Source: Thaumasiovibrio sp043421945 (GTDB lineage Bacteria; Pseudomonadota; Gammaproteobacteria; Enterobacterales; Vibrionaceae). Taken from it: DNA of 64,000 nt. Positions 1 through 8,950 of this stretch are shown one piece after another. The translations under genes and the position numbers were made by a program. The notes below the pieces were generated by a model. That model saw nothing but the letters and a program-made list of their open reading frames with translations, was not told the DNA's origin and made no database searches. Where the stretch lies: assembly GCA_043421945.1 (NCBI GenBank), contig JBHOGO010000013.1, positions 1-64,000 of the forward strand, read 5' to 3'. Position 1 is the first letter of the stretch. Each line of letters begins with the position of its first letter.

Positions 1-24
1 TTTCATCTTTCGATGAGGTTGGTT

Positions 25-52
25 ATTCTAATCATTTCAATTTAAGTGTCAA
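25..52 (-). promoter_or_regulatory. rRNA operon P2-type promoter
   Basis: On the minus strand a perfect TTGACA (52-47), a 16-base spacer and TAGAAT (30-25) form a second strong promoter about 110 bases downstream of P1. Tandem P1 and P2 promoters are the usual arrangement in front of gamma-proteobacterial rRNA operons. The -35 hexamer sits inside a short palindrome (TTTAAGTG...CACTTAAA). Confidence 0.7.
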
Positions 53-134
53 CACTTAAATTGAAGATTTTTCTAACCAATTTCACCAATCACACACCAC
101 TCTGAAGAGCCGTGCTCCGTGTCGGTGAGGCGGC

Positions 135-162
135 ATTATAGGGAGATTTAAAACGGTGACAA
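135..162 (-). promoter_or_regulatory. rRNA operon P1-type promoter (outward, leftwards)
   Basis: Read on the minus strand, TTGTCA (162-157), a 16-base spacer and a perfect TATAAT (140-135) are followed by a GC-rich discriminator. An A/T-rich stretch lies just upstream (163-180), like an UP element. The layout closely resembles the E. coli rrn P1 promoters. Transcription runs off the left edge, and no gene starts before position 1. In E. coli an rRNA operon also lies directly downstream of hemG in the same direction, so a 16S gene is expected just outside the window. That last step is inference. Confidence 0.8.
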
Positions 163-191
163 GTCTTTTTTAAGCAAATAGATCTGTTCGA

Positions 192-233
192 ATAAAAAAG
201 CACCAAAAACGGCTATTTTGATAAACTGGTGCT
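192..233 (-). terminator. hemG terminator overlapping the stop codon
   Basis: On the minus strand AGCACCA (233-227) pairs with TGGTGCT (205-199), with a 21-base loop, followed by a run of T. The 5' arm is inside the last hemG codons. It separates the trkH-hemG transcript from the outward rRNA promoters. The long loop makes it a moderate terminator call. Confidence 0.55.
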
Positions 234-746
234 GATTTTTTCACCGAATATGGCGACTTTCTGCCAATCAGTGTACTCCACTTCCTTGGACGTATCTGTC
301 TCTCCTCCGGTTATTCGCATGATGAATTGAATCATCACTCGATCGAACCATCTATATCGAGGGTATCTCAACGCTCCTGCAAAGATAGCAATATGTTCTG
401 GCTGCCATGAAGAAGAAGCCAAAAACTTCCTTATATAGGCGCTATTCTCCGGCAAGTCCTTTCCTGGCTTTCTAGCTGTTAGATTGATGCAAACGAAAAC
501 GGCATTACTCTCCGTTAATGCATCCCGATATTTATCGGTAAACTGATAGAGCGCTTTATTGAATTTCCCATAACGAATAGATGCTGCTATCAGCACTTGG
601 TCATACACAGTAAAGTCAATCGATGGCATCTCATGGATATCAACCCAATCACACTCTGTTAAGGCTCCCCACTGAGATTCTAGGGTTGCTAAGATTTTTT
701 TCGTTTGCCCTTCTCTACTCGAATATGCCAGCAATACCTTTTTCAT
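213..746 (-). CDS. hemG: Menaquinone-dependent protoporphyrinogen IX oxidase HemG
   Basis: HemG oxidises protoporphyrinogen IX to protoporphyrin IX, the penultimate step of heme synthesis, passing electrons through FMN to the quinone pool at the inner membrane. The 177-residue product is close to E. coli HemG (181). It opens with a flavodoxin-type phosphate-binding loop, KVLLAYSSREGQT, residues 3-15, and contains the ASIRYG segment of this family. It lies 20 bases downstream of trkH on the same strand, the E. coli order yigZ-trkH-hemG-rrn, so it is probably the last gene of a short operon. A terminator hairpin overlaps its 3' end. Confidence 0.93.
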   Translation of the reverse strand: MKKVLLAYSSREGQTKKILATLESQWGALTECDWVDIHEMPSIDFTVYDQVLIAASIRYGKFNKALYQFTDKYRDALTESNAVFVCINLTARKPGKDLPENSAYIRKFLASSSWQPEHIAIFAGALRYPRYRWFDRVMIQFIMRITGGETDTSKEVEYTDWQKVAIFGEKISTSLSK

Positions 747-766
747 TTTTATCCTTCTTTATATAC

Positions 767-2224
767 CTAGCTACGCCAAAACGTTGGAGTAAATAAAACC
801 AGTAATGTGAATACTTCTAAGCGGCCGAACAACATAGCCAGTATTAACACCCATTTAGCAGCACTGTTAATTTCACCAAAGTGAACAGACACAGCACCGA
901 GGCCTGGTCCCAAGTTATTGAGTGTTGCCGCGACAGCAGAAAACGCCGTTAACTCGTCGACACCTGTCGCAATTATCGCAAGCATACAGATAACAAAGAC
1001 CAACGTATAAGCAGAAAAGAAGCCCCACACAGCATCCACAACCCTCTGAGGTAAGGCATTCTTCCCAATTTTAATCGTGTAGACCGCTCTAGGGTGCACA
1101 AGCCTCTTTAGTTCCCGCACGCCTTGTAATGAAAGTAATAGCATTCGGATCACTTTCATACCGCCGCCTGTTGAGCCGGCGCAGCCACCTATAAACGAAG
1201 AGAATAAGAGTAGAACGGGTAAAAATAGTGGCCACTCAGCAAAGCTTGTCGTTGTAAAACCCGCCGTCGTTGATATTGATACCGCTTGGAACAATGCCTG
1301 ATCAGCGGCTTCCATCGTCGTGAAACTATCATGGTGCCCAAGAAGCATTCCAAAACAGATAGCAAAAAGCAGAAACTGAATGAAAACAAACGCACGCAAC
1401 TCAGGATCTCTCCAGTACGTCCGAAGGTGTATTCCTCTACTTGAAAATGCGGCAAAGTGAAGTGAGAAATTCACTGCAGAAATAAGCAAGAAGACCACGG
1501 TGATTAAATTAATAGTTTGGCTATTAAAATACCCCATACTGGCGTCGTGTGTTGAAAAGCCACCAATAGCAACCGTAGAAAAACTGTGCGATATCGCATC
1601 GAATGGCGTCATACCAGCTAACCAAAATGCTAACGCACACGCTATTGTTAAGGTTAAATAGATATACCAAAGCGCTTTTGCTGTTTCAGCAATCCTTGGG
1701 GTCATTTTACTATCTTTGACGGGACCAGGAATTTCGGCGCGATATAGCTGCATCCCACCAATGCCGAGCACAGGCAAAATAGCAACAGCTAGTACGATAA
1801 TTCCCATTCCACCGAACCACTGCAGTAATTGGCGATAAAACAGCACCGCTTTTGGCAGTTCATCGAGACCTGTTATTACCGTCGCCCCGGTTGTCGTCAA
1901 CCCAGAAAAAGACTCAAACATCGAATCAGTAAAACTAAGGTCAGGCGTTTTCGACAGAATAAAGGGCACCGCACCCGCAACGCCGATGACCGTCCAGAAC
2001 AACACTACAATCAAAAAGCCATCACGCGCTTTTAATTCATGTCGATGTCTCCTATTGGGCACCCAAAGCAGTGCGCCAATACCCAATAAAAGAAAAAACG
2101 TCACAACAAACGGGAAACCCGCGCCATCACGATAGAAGAAGGCAACCATTGCTGGTGCCAACATAGTAAAACTAAACAAAGCCAGCAATAAGCCAACAAT
2201 GCGAATAATCGAGCGAATTTGCAT
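767..2224 (-). CDS. trkH: Trk potassium uptake system membrane subunit TrkH
   Basis: TrkH is the K+-translocating inner-membrane subunit that works with the NAD(H)/nucleotide-binding regulator TrkA. The 485 residues match the usual family length (about 483). The four pore-loop selectivity segments of the TrkH/TrkG/KtrB fold are visible: SGLTTTGATV, STVAIGGFST, ISTTAGFTTT and NNLGPGLGAV, each with its filter glycine, set among hydrophobic membrane segments. It sits between yigZ and hemG as in E. coli, 15 bases after yigZ, which suggests co-transcription. trkA is not in this window. A second TrkH-type gene lies at the right edge, so this organism has at least two. Confidence 0.94.
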   Translation of the reverse strand: MQIRSIIRIVGLLLALFSFTMLAPAMVAFFYRDGAGFPFVVTFFLLLGIGALLWVPNRRHRHELKARDGFLIVVLFWTVIGVAGAVPFILSKTPDLSFTDSMFESFSGLTTTGATVITGLDELPKAVLFYRQLLQWFGGMGIIVLAVAILPVLGIGGMQLYRAEIPGPVKDSKMTPRIAETAKALWYIYLTLTIACALAFWLAGMTPFDAISHSFSTVAIGGFSTHDASMGYFNSQTINLITVVFLLISAVNFSLHFAAFSSRGIHLRTYWRDPELRAFVFIQFLLFAICFGMLLGHHDSFTTMEAADQALFQAVSISTTAGFTTTSFAEWPLFLPVLLLFSSFIGGCAGSTGGGMKVIRMLLLSLQGVRELKRLVHPRAVYTIKIGKNALPQRVVDAVWGFFSAYTLVFVICMLAIIATGVDELTAFSAVAATLNNLGPGLGAVSVHFGEINSAAKWVLILAMLFGRLEVFTLLVLFTPTFWRS

Positions 2225-2239
2225 CTATTTTAGTAAACG

Positions 2240-2866
2240 TTATAAAGAAGAATCGTCAAAACAAACCGAGATTTGTCCACTAGAGCGTTCATAAAGGTGC
2301 TGAGAAAATTGCACCGCAACGCGTTTTTCAAGTTCACATTCCATCATCACATCTTGACCATAATCAGTATTAATTAGATTACCGCCATATTGAGATAAAA
2401 GAGACTCGACATCAGTAACCTGTGAGTAAGTGCATCTCAATTTACCCGTTACCGTGATTTGCTTCGTTAATGTTTGCAACTGGCTCAACGCACTTTGCAC
2501 GCCTCCGCCATAAGCTTTAACCAAGCCACCTGTTCCCAGCTTTATCCCACCAGAATAGCGAGTCACAACAGCAGTCAGCTCTCCTACCCCCGAACCACTC
2601 AGCTGTGCCAAAATTGGTTTTCCTGCCGTGCCTGATGGCTCACCATCATCACTAAAGCCCCATTTCATCGAATCTTCAGGACGCCCAGCAACAAAAGCCC
2701 AGCAATTATGCCGAGCAGAAGCATGCTGGCGTTTAATTTCTTCAACAAACGCTTTCGCGGCGTCGACAGTTGGCGTGTGAGCAAGGTGCGTAATAAAACG
2801 ACTCTTCTTGATCTCTTCTTCTGTGATCACACGGCCTGCAGGAATTAAAAAAGGTAAATCACTCAT
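2240..2866 (-). CDS. yigZ: YigZ/IMPACT family protein
   Basis: The product is about 208 residues and belongs to the UPF0029/IMPACT family (E. coli YigZ, about 204), a conserved two-domain protein whose biochemical role in bacteria is not firmly established. The family signature is clear: GFSDDGEPSGTAGKPIL in the N-terminal domain, then RYSGGIKLGTGGLVKAYGG. An in-frame ATG further upstream (2917) exists. The start at 2866 (MSDLPFLIP) is preferred because the extra 17 residues do not resemble the family. It is the first gene of the yigZ-trkH-hemG group and is divergent from fadB. Confidence 0.88.
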   Translation of the reverse strand: MSDLPFLIPAGRVITEEEIKKSRFITHLAHTPTVDAAKAFVEEIKRQHASARHNCWAFVAGRPEDSMKWGFSDDGEPSGTAGKPILAQLSGSGVGELTAVVTRYSGGIKLGTGGLVKAYGGGVQSALSQLQTLTKQITVTGKLRCTYSQVTDVESLLSQYGGNLINTDYGQDVMMECELEKRVAVQFSQHLYERSSGQISVCFDDSSL

Positions 2867-3227
2867 AGTCATACATAGAAAAGCTGAAACTGACATTACA
2901 TATTGGAACACAAGCATATCACAGCTCTTCAGATACGCTTTGCTACATCAGAAATCTCTCGGTGATACACAAGGTCATCTTTTCACTTCAAAGCAGACAC
3001 CTCGACAAGATCACAATTTAGTAACAAATTAACAGGTAAACAAATTAAGAATATAAACAATACAAATCATCAACATAAGCCAACACAGGCAAAATAAAAA
3101 CACGAAACGTTAAGCACTTGTTTAAATTTAACATTGAAAACGTTAACAGGTAGGTACACACTAAGAGCAACACAAACTGGTCGAACCAGAGTTATCACTC
3201 TAAATCTCACGAAACGGAGACAAGGAC
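2867..3227. other. yigZ-fadB divergent intergenic region
   Basis: This 361-base A/T-rich stretch between divergent yigZ and fadB carries no convincing gene. It holds the FadR-type operator next to fadB and must contain the promoters for both directions. I could not assign clear -35/-10 pairs. Confidence 0.6.
3175..3191. promoter_or_regulatory. FadR-type operator upstream of fadBA
   Basis: The 17-mer AACTGGTCGAACCAGAG contains the near-palindrome CTGGTCGAACCAG and closely matches the FadR consensus (roughly AnCTGGTCnGACCnGnT). It ends 36 bases before the fadB start, a position suited to repression. FadR represses fad genes and is released by long-chain acyl-CoA in E. coli and Vibrio. Regulation here is inferred from the site; fadR itself is not in the window. 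Confidence 0.75.
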
Positions 3228-5405
3228 ATGATCTACCAAACCGACGCACTGTCAGTCAGCCTTGATGAGCAGTTCATTGCGACACTTACCTTTCACGCCT
3301 CCGGCTCGGTAAATAAGTTTAACCTCAGTACGCTTGAGCACCTCAACCACGCTATTGAGGCTATGGAAACCCAACCAAAAATAAAAGGCCTGATACTTAA
3401 CTCAAATAAAGCGAGCTTTATTGTTGGTGCTGACATTACTGAATTTCTTAGTCTATTTGAGCTTGGTGCTGATTCACTCTCTACGTGGTTAAGCCGAGCA
3501 AATAGCATTTTCAACCGCCTCGAAGATCTCCCTTTCCCAACCCTCAGTGCTATTAATGGCCATGCTCTTGGAGGCGGGTGTGAATGTGTCCTCTCAACCG
3601 ACTTTCGTATTGGCGACCCAGCCTTAAGAATTGGCTTGCCAGAAACAAAACTCGGAATCATGCCTGGTTGGGGCGGCAGTGTCAGGCTTCCTCGAATAAT
3701 TGGTGCAGACAGCGCTATGGAGATCATCACCGCTGGTAAAGATTGCCGGAGCGCCGAAGCACTAAAGCTAGGTTTTGTTGATGCCATCGTTGAAACCGCT
3801 GACCTCAATCGTGCCGCTAAGCAGATGATACAAGAAGCTATCGATGGCAAACTCAACTGGCAACAACGTCGTCAGCAAAAACAGCAACCACTAAAACTGA
3901 ATAAGACTGAAGCGATGATGAGTTTTGCAACTGCCAAAGCGCTGGTCTCTCAAGTTGCAGGAAAGCACTACCCAGCCCCTATCGCTGCGGTATCAGCCAT
4001 CGAAGATTCAGCACGTTTCGACCGAAATGAAGCACTAAAAGTAGAAACCCAATATTTTGTCAAACTCACACAAACAAGTGCAGCCAAAGCGCTTGTCGGT
4101 ATCTTCCTTAATGACCAATATATAAAAGGCAAAGCAAAAAAAGCGTGCAAATCCGCACCTGCAACTAGAAAAGCAGCGGTTATTGGTGCTGGTATTATGG
4201 GTGGGGGTATCGCCTACCAGTCTGCGCTTAAGAAAATTCCCGTCCTAATGAAGGATATCGCACAACCCTCGCTTGATCTCGGTATGACAGAAGCGGCAAA
4301 GCTACTCAACAAGCGCCTTGAAAAAGGTCGTATTGATACTCTTTCCGTCGCAGCAACACTCGGAGCAATCACCCCTTCGCTACAATACGCCGGTATTGAA
4401 GAGTGCGATATTGTTGTAGAAGCCGTTGTCGAGAATCCGAATATTAAATCAGCAGTGCTGGCCGATGTTGAATCACATGTATCAAGTGATACCGTCATCA
4501 CCTCCAATACATCAACCATTCCCATTAACCTACTTGCCCGCGCGCTTAAACACCCAGAAAACTTCTGTGGTATGCATTTCTTTAACCCCGTACATCGTAT
4601 GCCCTTGGTTGAAATAATTCGAGGAGAGAAAACATCTAACGAGACCATTGATCGTGTTGTTGCCTACGCTGCCCAAATGGGAAAATCACCCATTGTCGTG
4701 AACGATTGTCCTGGGTTCTTTGTTAACCGCGTACTCTTTCCTTACTTTGCTGCTTTTAATTTATTACTTCGAGATGGCGGTGATTTTAGCTACATCGATA
4801 AAATAATGGAGAAGCAATTTGGCTGGCCGATGGGGCCTGCCTACCTACTTGACGTCGTTGGTCTTGATACCGCACACCACGCCCAAGAAGTGATGGCCGA
4901 AGGCTATCCAACACGAATGGGGAAACAAGGGCGAGACGCGATTGACGCGATGTTCGCTGCACAGCGATTTGGACAGAAAAATGGCACTGGATTCTATCAA
5001 TACAGTCAAGACAAGCGAGGTAAGCCTAAAAAAGCCCTTGATGAATCCGTCGCCCCTCTCTTAGCGGAAATACAGAGCACGCATACGACAGAGCTGTCTG
5101 CTGAGCAGATCATACACCGTATGATGATTCCCATGATCAATGAGGTGGTACGCTGTTTAGAGGAAGACATTATCGCCACACCAAGTGAGGCAGATATGGC
5201 GCTTGTTTATGGTCTAGGCTTCCCTCCTTTTCATGGCGGCGCTTTCCGATATCTTGATGCCTTTGGTCTTCGAGAATACGTACAAATAGCTGATGAACTT
5301 GCTCATTTAGGTGAAATTTACCATGTGCCTGCCGGGCTCCGTGCCAAAGCAGAAGAAGGATCATCGTATTACCCTAAAGCCCCAGCAATCAAAGCACCAT
5401 TTTAA
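3228..5405 (+). CDS. fadB: Fatty-acid oxidation complex alpha subunit FadB
   Basis: FadB carries enoyl-CoA hydratase, 3-hydroxyacyl-CoA dehydrogenase, isomerase and epimerase activities of aerobic beta-oxidation, in an alpha2-beta2 complex with FadA. The 725 residues compare with 729 in E. coli. Residues 1 to about 190 form the crotonase-type domain, with the two catalytic glutamates at E119 (GGGCE) and E139 (LPETKLG). The NAD-binding glycine motif GAGIMG is at 320-325. The dehydrogenase histidine and glutamate are H449 and E461 (GMHFFNPVHRMPLVE). The start follows an AAGG ribosome-binding site. fadA begins 12 bases downstream, and a FadR-type operator lies just upstream. Confidence 0.97.
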   Translation: MIYQTDALSVSLDEQFIATLTFHASGSVNKFNLSTLEHLNHAIEAMETQPKIKGLILNSNKASFIVGADITEFLSLFELGADSLSTWLSRANSIFNRLEDLPFPTLSAINGHALGGGCECVLSTDFRIGDPALRIGLPETKLGIMPGWGGSVRLPRIIGADSAMEIITAGKDCRSAEALKLGFVDAIVETADLNRAAKQMIQEAIDGKLNWQQRRQQKQQPLKLNKTEAMMSFATAKALVSQVAGKHYPAPIAAVSAIEDSARFDRNEALKVETQYFVKLTQTSAAKALVGIFLNDQYIKGKAKKACKSAPATRKAAVIGAGIMGGGIAYQSALKKIPVLMKDIAQPSLDLGMTEAAKLLNKRLEKGRIDTLSVAATLGAITPSLQYAGIEECDIVVEAVVENPNIKSAVLADVESHVSSDTVITSNTSTIPINLLARALKHPENFCGMHFFNPVHRMPLVEIIRGEKTSNETIDRVVAYAAQMGKSPIVVNDCPGFFVNRVLFPYFAAFNLLLRDGGDFSYIDKIMEKQFGWPMGPAYLLDVVGLDTAHHAQEVMAEGYPTRMGKQGRDAIDAMFAAQRFGQKNGTGFYQYSQDKRGKPKKALDESVAPLLAEIQSTHTTELSAEQIIHRMMIPMINEVVRCLEEDIIATPSEADMALVYGLGFPPFHGGAFRYLDAFGLREYVQIADELAHLGEIYHVPAGLRAKAEEGSSYYPKAPAIKAPF

Positions 5406-5417
5406 GGAGGATCTATC

Positions 5418-6581
5418 ATGAATCAGGTTGTAATCGTAGACTGTATCCGCACCCCGATGGGTCGCTCTAAAGGTGGCGCATTTAGACATACCCGAGCAGA
5501 AGACCTCTCTGCACACTTAATGCGAGGGCTTCTAGAACGAAATCCAGCGCTAGACCCAAAAACGATCGACGATATCTACTGGGGTTGTGTGCAACAAACC
5601 TTAGAGCAGGGCTTCAACATTGCACGTAATGCATCACTGCTTGCAGGGATTCCACATACCGTTGCCGCTACGACAGTCAATCGACTGTGTGGCTCTTCAA
5701 TGCAAGCCCTGCATGACGCAACCCGCGCCATCATGGTTGGCGATGCGAACGTTTGTATCATTGGCGGTGTAGAACATATGGGACATGTTCCCATGACGCA
5801 TGGTGTTGATTTTCACCCAGGCATGTCAAAATCCGTAGCGAAAGCTGCTGGCATGATGGGGCTAACTGCCGAGCTACTTGGAAAGATGCATGGTATTAGC
5901 CGCGAGATGCAAGATGCCTTTGCCGCACGTTCACACCAGCGCGCGCACACCGCGACACAAGAAGGCCGATTTAAAAATGAAATTTACCCAATAGAAGGTC
6001 ATGACCAAGCAGGCGTACTGACACTACTTGAAAATGATGAAGTTATTCGCCCAGAAACAACTTCGGAATCACTATCCACCCTTCGTCCTGTTTTCGACCC
6101 TGTTAACGGTACAGTCACCGCAGGCACATCATCAGCACTTTCCGACGGCGCATCGGCAATGCTCGTCATGAGCGAGCAACACGCGAAAGAACTAGGCTTT
6201 CCAATCCGCGCTAAAGTTAAGTCGATGGCTGTCGCGGGCTGTGATCCCTCCATCATGGGTTATGGTCCCGTCCCTGCGACCAAAAAAGCTTTGCAACGGG
6301 CAGAACTCAACATTGAAGACATCGGTGTTATCGAACTCAATGAAGCATTTGCTGCACAGTCACTGCCTGTTGCTAAAGACCTGGGGTTACTCGATGTCAT
6401 GGACGAAAAGGTCAACCTCAACGGTGGTGCCATAGCACTTGGTCATCCACTTGGTTGCTCTGGTTCTAGGATTTCGACAACGCTTATCAACTTGATGGAA
6501 GAAAAAGATGCACGTTATGGGCTCGCCACAATGTGCATTGGGCTAGGGCAAGGAATTGCGACTATATTTGAACGTCCATAG
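5418..6581 (+). CDS. fadA: 3-ketoacyl-CoA thiolase FadA
   Basis: FadA performs the thiolytic cleavage that closes each beta-oxidation cycle, releasing acetyl-CoA. It is exactly 387 residues, the same as E. coli FadA. The active-site residues align by number: nucleophile C91 in NRLCGSSMQAL, H343 in ALGHPLGCSGSR and C373 in TMCIGLGQG. An AAGGAGG ribosome-binding site (5404-5410) sits in the 12-base gap after fadB, so the two are one operon. Confidence 0.97.
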   Translation: MNQVVIVDCIRTPMGRSKGGAFRHTRAEDLSAHLMRGLLERNPALDPKTIDDIYWGCVQQTLEQGFNIARNASLLAGIPHTVAATTVNRLCGSSMQALHDATRAIMVGDANVCIIGGVEHMGHVPMTHGVDFHPGMSKSVAKAAGMMGLTAELLGKMHGISREMQDAFAARSHQRAHTATQEGRFKNEIYPIEGHDQAGVLTLLENDEVIRPETTSESLSTLRPVFDPVNGTVTAGTSSALSDGASAMLVMSEQHAKELGFPIRAKVKSMAVAGCDPSIMGYGPVPATKKALQRAELNIEDIGVIELNEAFAAQSLPVAKDLGLLDVMDEKVNLNGGAIALGHPLGCSGSRISTTLINLMEEKDARYGLATMCIGLGQGIATIFERP

Positions 6582-6591
6582 CACTGCCGAA

Positions 6592-6613
6592 CTGCCGCAT
6601 ATTGAATGCGGTG
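6592..6613 (+). terminator. Possible fadBA terminator hairpin
   Basis: CCGCAT (6595-6600) and ATGCGG (6606-6611) form a 6-bp stem that G-U pairs can extend, with a 5-base loop. It lies shortly after the fadA stop and is followed by a mixed pyrimidine stretch rather than a pure T run, so intrinsic termination is uncertain. Confidence 0.35.
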
Positions 6614-6819
6614 GTTCCCCCTTTTGATATTAAGCCAAGTGGGCTCTCTGTAGGTTCCTACCAATAGCCACCGCTGCAACTTATCCTAAACACCAACTTA
6701 TCCTAAAATACCCACACATGCATAAAGCGCATGAATAACATTCCAAAGTTTCATTTTATTCATACCTCGGTTAGGACTACACTTAGGTTTCTGTTCCTAT
6801 TCGACCTTTCGAGGATGCT

Positions 6820-7800
6820 ATGTTTAAAGCTTTGGTACTTGAACAACAAGATAAAAAGACCCTGTCATCAATTCAAACCCTAGACGACAGTCAACTACCT
6901 GAAGGCGACGTGACTATTGCTGTCGATTATTCATCTCTGAATTATAAAGATGGCCTAGCGATTACCGGTAAAGGGCGAATCGTACGTAATTTCCCAATGG
7001 TACCAGGCATCGATCTCACTGGTGAAGTCATCAATTCTAAAGATGAGCGCTACAAAACAGGTGATAAAGTTGTATTGACTGGCTGGGGCGTCGGTGAAGG
7101 CCATTGGGGGGGCATGGCAGAAAAAGCATCACTAAAAGCTGATTGGCTAGTTCCACTTCCTCAAGGCTTAGACGGCAAACAAGCGATGATGATAGGCACT
7201 GCTGGTTTAACAGCAATGCTATGTGTACAAGCCCTTCTTGATTCAGGTGTCACACCAGAAAAAGGCCCTGTACTGGTGACAGGTGCGAGTGGTGGTGTGG
7301 GTTCAGTAGCTGTCACACTACTTAGTAAGCTTGGTTTTGAAGTCAGTGCCCTTACTGGTCGTGCTGAACAGAATGGTCCATTACTTACTGCTCTCGGTGC
7401 CAAAAATATCATTGAGCGTAGCGAATTCGAAGAACCTTCACGCCCACTTGAGAAACAAGTATGGGCAGGCGTTGTTGATACCGTTGGCAGTAAAGTACTC
7501 GCTAAGGTACTAGCTCAAGTGGATTATGATGGTGCCGTTGCTGCTTGTGGCCTTGCTGGCGGATTCGACCTTCCAACGACAGTAATGCCATTTATCTTAC
7601 GCAACGTTAAGTTACTTGGTATTGATTCAGTAATGTGCCCATTTGAAAAGCGCCAAGCAGCGTGGCAGCGTCTCGTTGAACTACTCCCTACAAGCTACTA
7701 CGAGCAAGCTTGCCAAGAAGTCGCATTAGAAGATGTTGCTGCAAGCGCTGAAGCAATCACTCTCGGGCAAGTGACTGGTCGCGTTGTGATCAAGCTGTAA
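6820..7800 (+). CDS. acuI: NADPH-dependent acrylyl-CoA reductase AcuI (YhdH-type MDR)
   Basis: AcuI reduces acryloyl-CoA to propionyl-CoA with NADPH. This detoxifies acrylate, which marine bacteria meet when degrading dimethylsulfoniopropionate. The 326 residues match YhdH/AcuI (324 in E. coli) of the medium-chain dehydrogenase/reductase family. The GroES-like N-terminal half contains SSLNYKDGLAITG and the dinucleotide motif TGASGGVGSVA lies near residues 154-164. No zinc-binding cysteine cluster is visible, as expected for this subfamily. It is monocistronic, with its own upstream region, and is followed by a terminator. DMSP genes are not nearby, so the substrate is inferred from the family. 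Confidence 0.88.
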   Translation: MFKALVLEQQDKKTLSSIQTLDDSQLPEGDVTIAVDYSSLNYKDGLAITGKGRIVRNFPMVPGIDLTGEVINSKDERYKTGDKVVLTGWGVGEGHWGGMAEKASLKADWLVPLPQGLDGKQAMMIGTAGLTAMLCVQALLDSGVTPEKGPVLVTGASGGVGSVAVTLLSKLGFEVSALTGRAEQNGPLLTALGAKNIIERSEFEEPSRPLEKQVWAGVVDTVGSKVLAKVLAQVDYDGAVAACGLAGGFDLPTTVMPFILRNVKLLGIDSVMCPFEKRQAAWQRLVELLPTSYYEQACQEVALEDVAASAEAITLGQVTGRVVIKL

Positions 7801-7823
7801 CCCTAACCTTTATTAGCAAGTCA

Positions 7824-7846
7824 GTGTTAGTGTTAGTGTTAGTGTG
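7824..7846. repeat. Short tandem GTGTTA repeat
   Basis: The hexamer GTGTTA is repeated three times in tandem and runs on into GTGTG. It lies between the acuI stop and the shared terminator. It looks like a small slippage repeat with no assigned role. Confidence 0.6.
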
Positions 7847-7868
7847 TTATCACTAACGAATAATCGTT

Positions 7869-7903
7869 AAAGCCCTGTCCATTGTTTTGGCGGGGCTTTC
7901 TTT
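7869..7903 (+). terminator. acuI terminator
   Basis: AAAGCCC and GGGCTTT form a 7-bp stem around a loop of about 15 bases, followed by CTTT. It lies between the convergent genes acuI and the LysR regulator, and the leading A residues may give it some activity in the other direction. Confidence 0.6.
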
Positions 7904-7957
7904 ACCTACCCTAGAATTTAATCTCTTTTCTCATAGATACGAACAGTCAAAAATGCG

Positions 7958-8905
7958 TTATCGAGAGGCTAACCCCATATCATGGATGCGACTGTTTATT
8001 AGCTTCCCACACTCTTCTTTGATCAAGTTACGTAGCCATTGTTGTGCTTCCGAATGCTCACATCTCGGGTGCCATAACAGTGAATAGTCAAAAGGTTGGA
8101 ATGCAAAAGGGAGCGGTTTAATCACTAAGTCATGCTTATCTGCAACCAAATAAGCAAGGTCGGCGGGTACCGTAATAATAATCGGCAGTTGCTCTACAAT
8201 CGCTAATGCTGCTTCGAGGTGATAAGCACGTAAAACCTGACGTCGCTTTGGAAAACCTTCCAGTGCTGTATCAATTAAGCTTTTAACACCATCGCTGATG
8301 GCTATTGTTGCATGAGGATAAGCGAGAAAGTCATCGAGAGACATCGTGACATTCGCCAATGGATGCTGTTTCGATAATAAACAAAATACACTAACAGGCC
8401 CAAGAGAGTCTTGATGCAACCCATCAACAGCATACGCTGGACGGCAAATGGCCATATCCCCACCCTCATGTGTTAACTGCTCCGTTAAATAATCGTGCTG
8501 CAGAGGGACAAAATCGAGGGAAATATTAGGGGCTTCTTGATAAATCCGAGGCAATGCAAAAGGCAAAATGGTCTGCATTGCATAATCAGTTGTCGCAATA
8601 CGGAACATTTGTTCGCAAGTTTTAGGATCGAAATCAGTAGGCGTTAGTACCATCCGTAACGCTTCTAAAGGCTCATTTAGCGCTAGGTTAAGTTCAAGCG
8701 CACGCTGGGTAGGAATCAGCTTTTGCCCATGGCGTGTAAATAGCGGATCATCAACCAATGTTCTCATTCTCGCCAACACACGACTCATCGCGGATTGGCT
8801 AAGATTAAGCCTAATAGCCGCCCTACTAACACTGCCTTCATCAATCAGTACTTTCAGGGCGACCAAAAGGTTAAGGTCTCGACGATAAATTTCTTCTAGT
8901 TCCAT
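7958..8905 (-). CDS. LysR-family transcriptional regulator
   Basis: The product is a 315-residue LysR-type regulator. The N-terminal winged helix-turn-helix spans about residues 10-70 (RDLNLLVALKVLIDEGSVSR, then AAIRLNLSQSAMSRVLARMR, with DDPLFTR closing the wing). A periplasmic-binding-protein-like effector domain follows from about residue 90. The N-terminal wording (RDLNLL...LSQSAMSR...LVDDPLF) is typical of the LeuO/NodD/NahR branch. LysR proteins usually control a divergent neighbour. Upstream here lies only a small membrane-protein gene on the same strand, and acuI is convergent, so the target is unknown. Confidence 0.88.
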   Translation of the reverse strand: MELEEIYRRDLNLLVALKVLIDEGSVSRAAIRLNLSQSAMSRVLARMRTLVDDPLFTRHGQKLIPTQRALELNLALNEPLEALRMVLTPTDFDPKTCEQMFRIATTDYAMQTILPFALPRIYQEAPNISLDFVPLQHDYLTEQLTHEGGDMAICRPAYAVDGLHQDSLGPVSVFCLLSKQHPLANVTMSLDDFLAYPHATIAISDGVKSLIDTALEGFPKRRQVLRAYHLEAALAIVEQLPIIITVPADLAYLVADKHDLVIKPLPFAFQPFDYSLLWHPRCEHSEAQQWLRNLIKEECGKLINSRIHDMGLASR

Positions 8906-8950
8906 ACTTCGCTCAAATAAGGTCTTCAGGCTCAGTATGCCAGAATTACA

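Noticed and set aside
3293..3856. 187-codon frame antisense to fadB
   Set aside because: A shadow frame inside a strongly conserved gene, without its own ribosome-binding site or motif.
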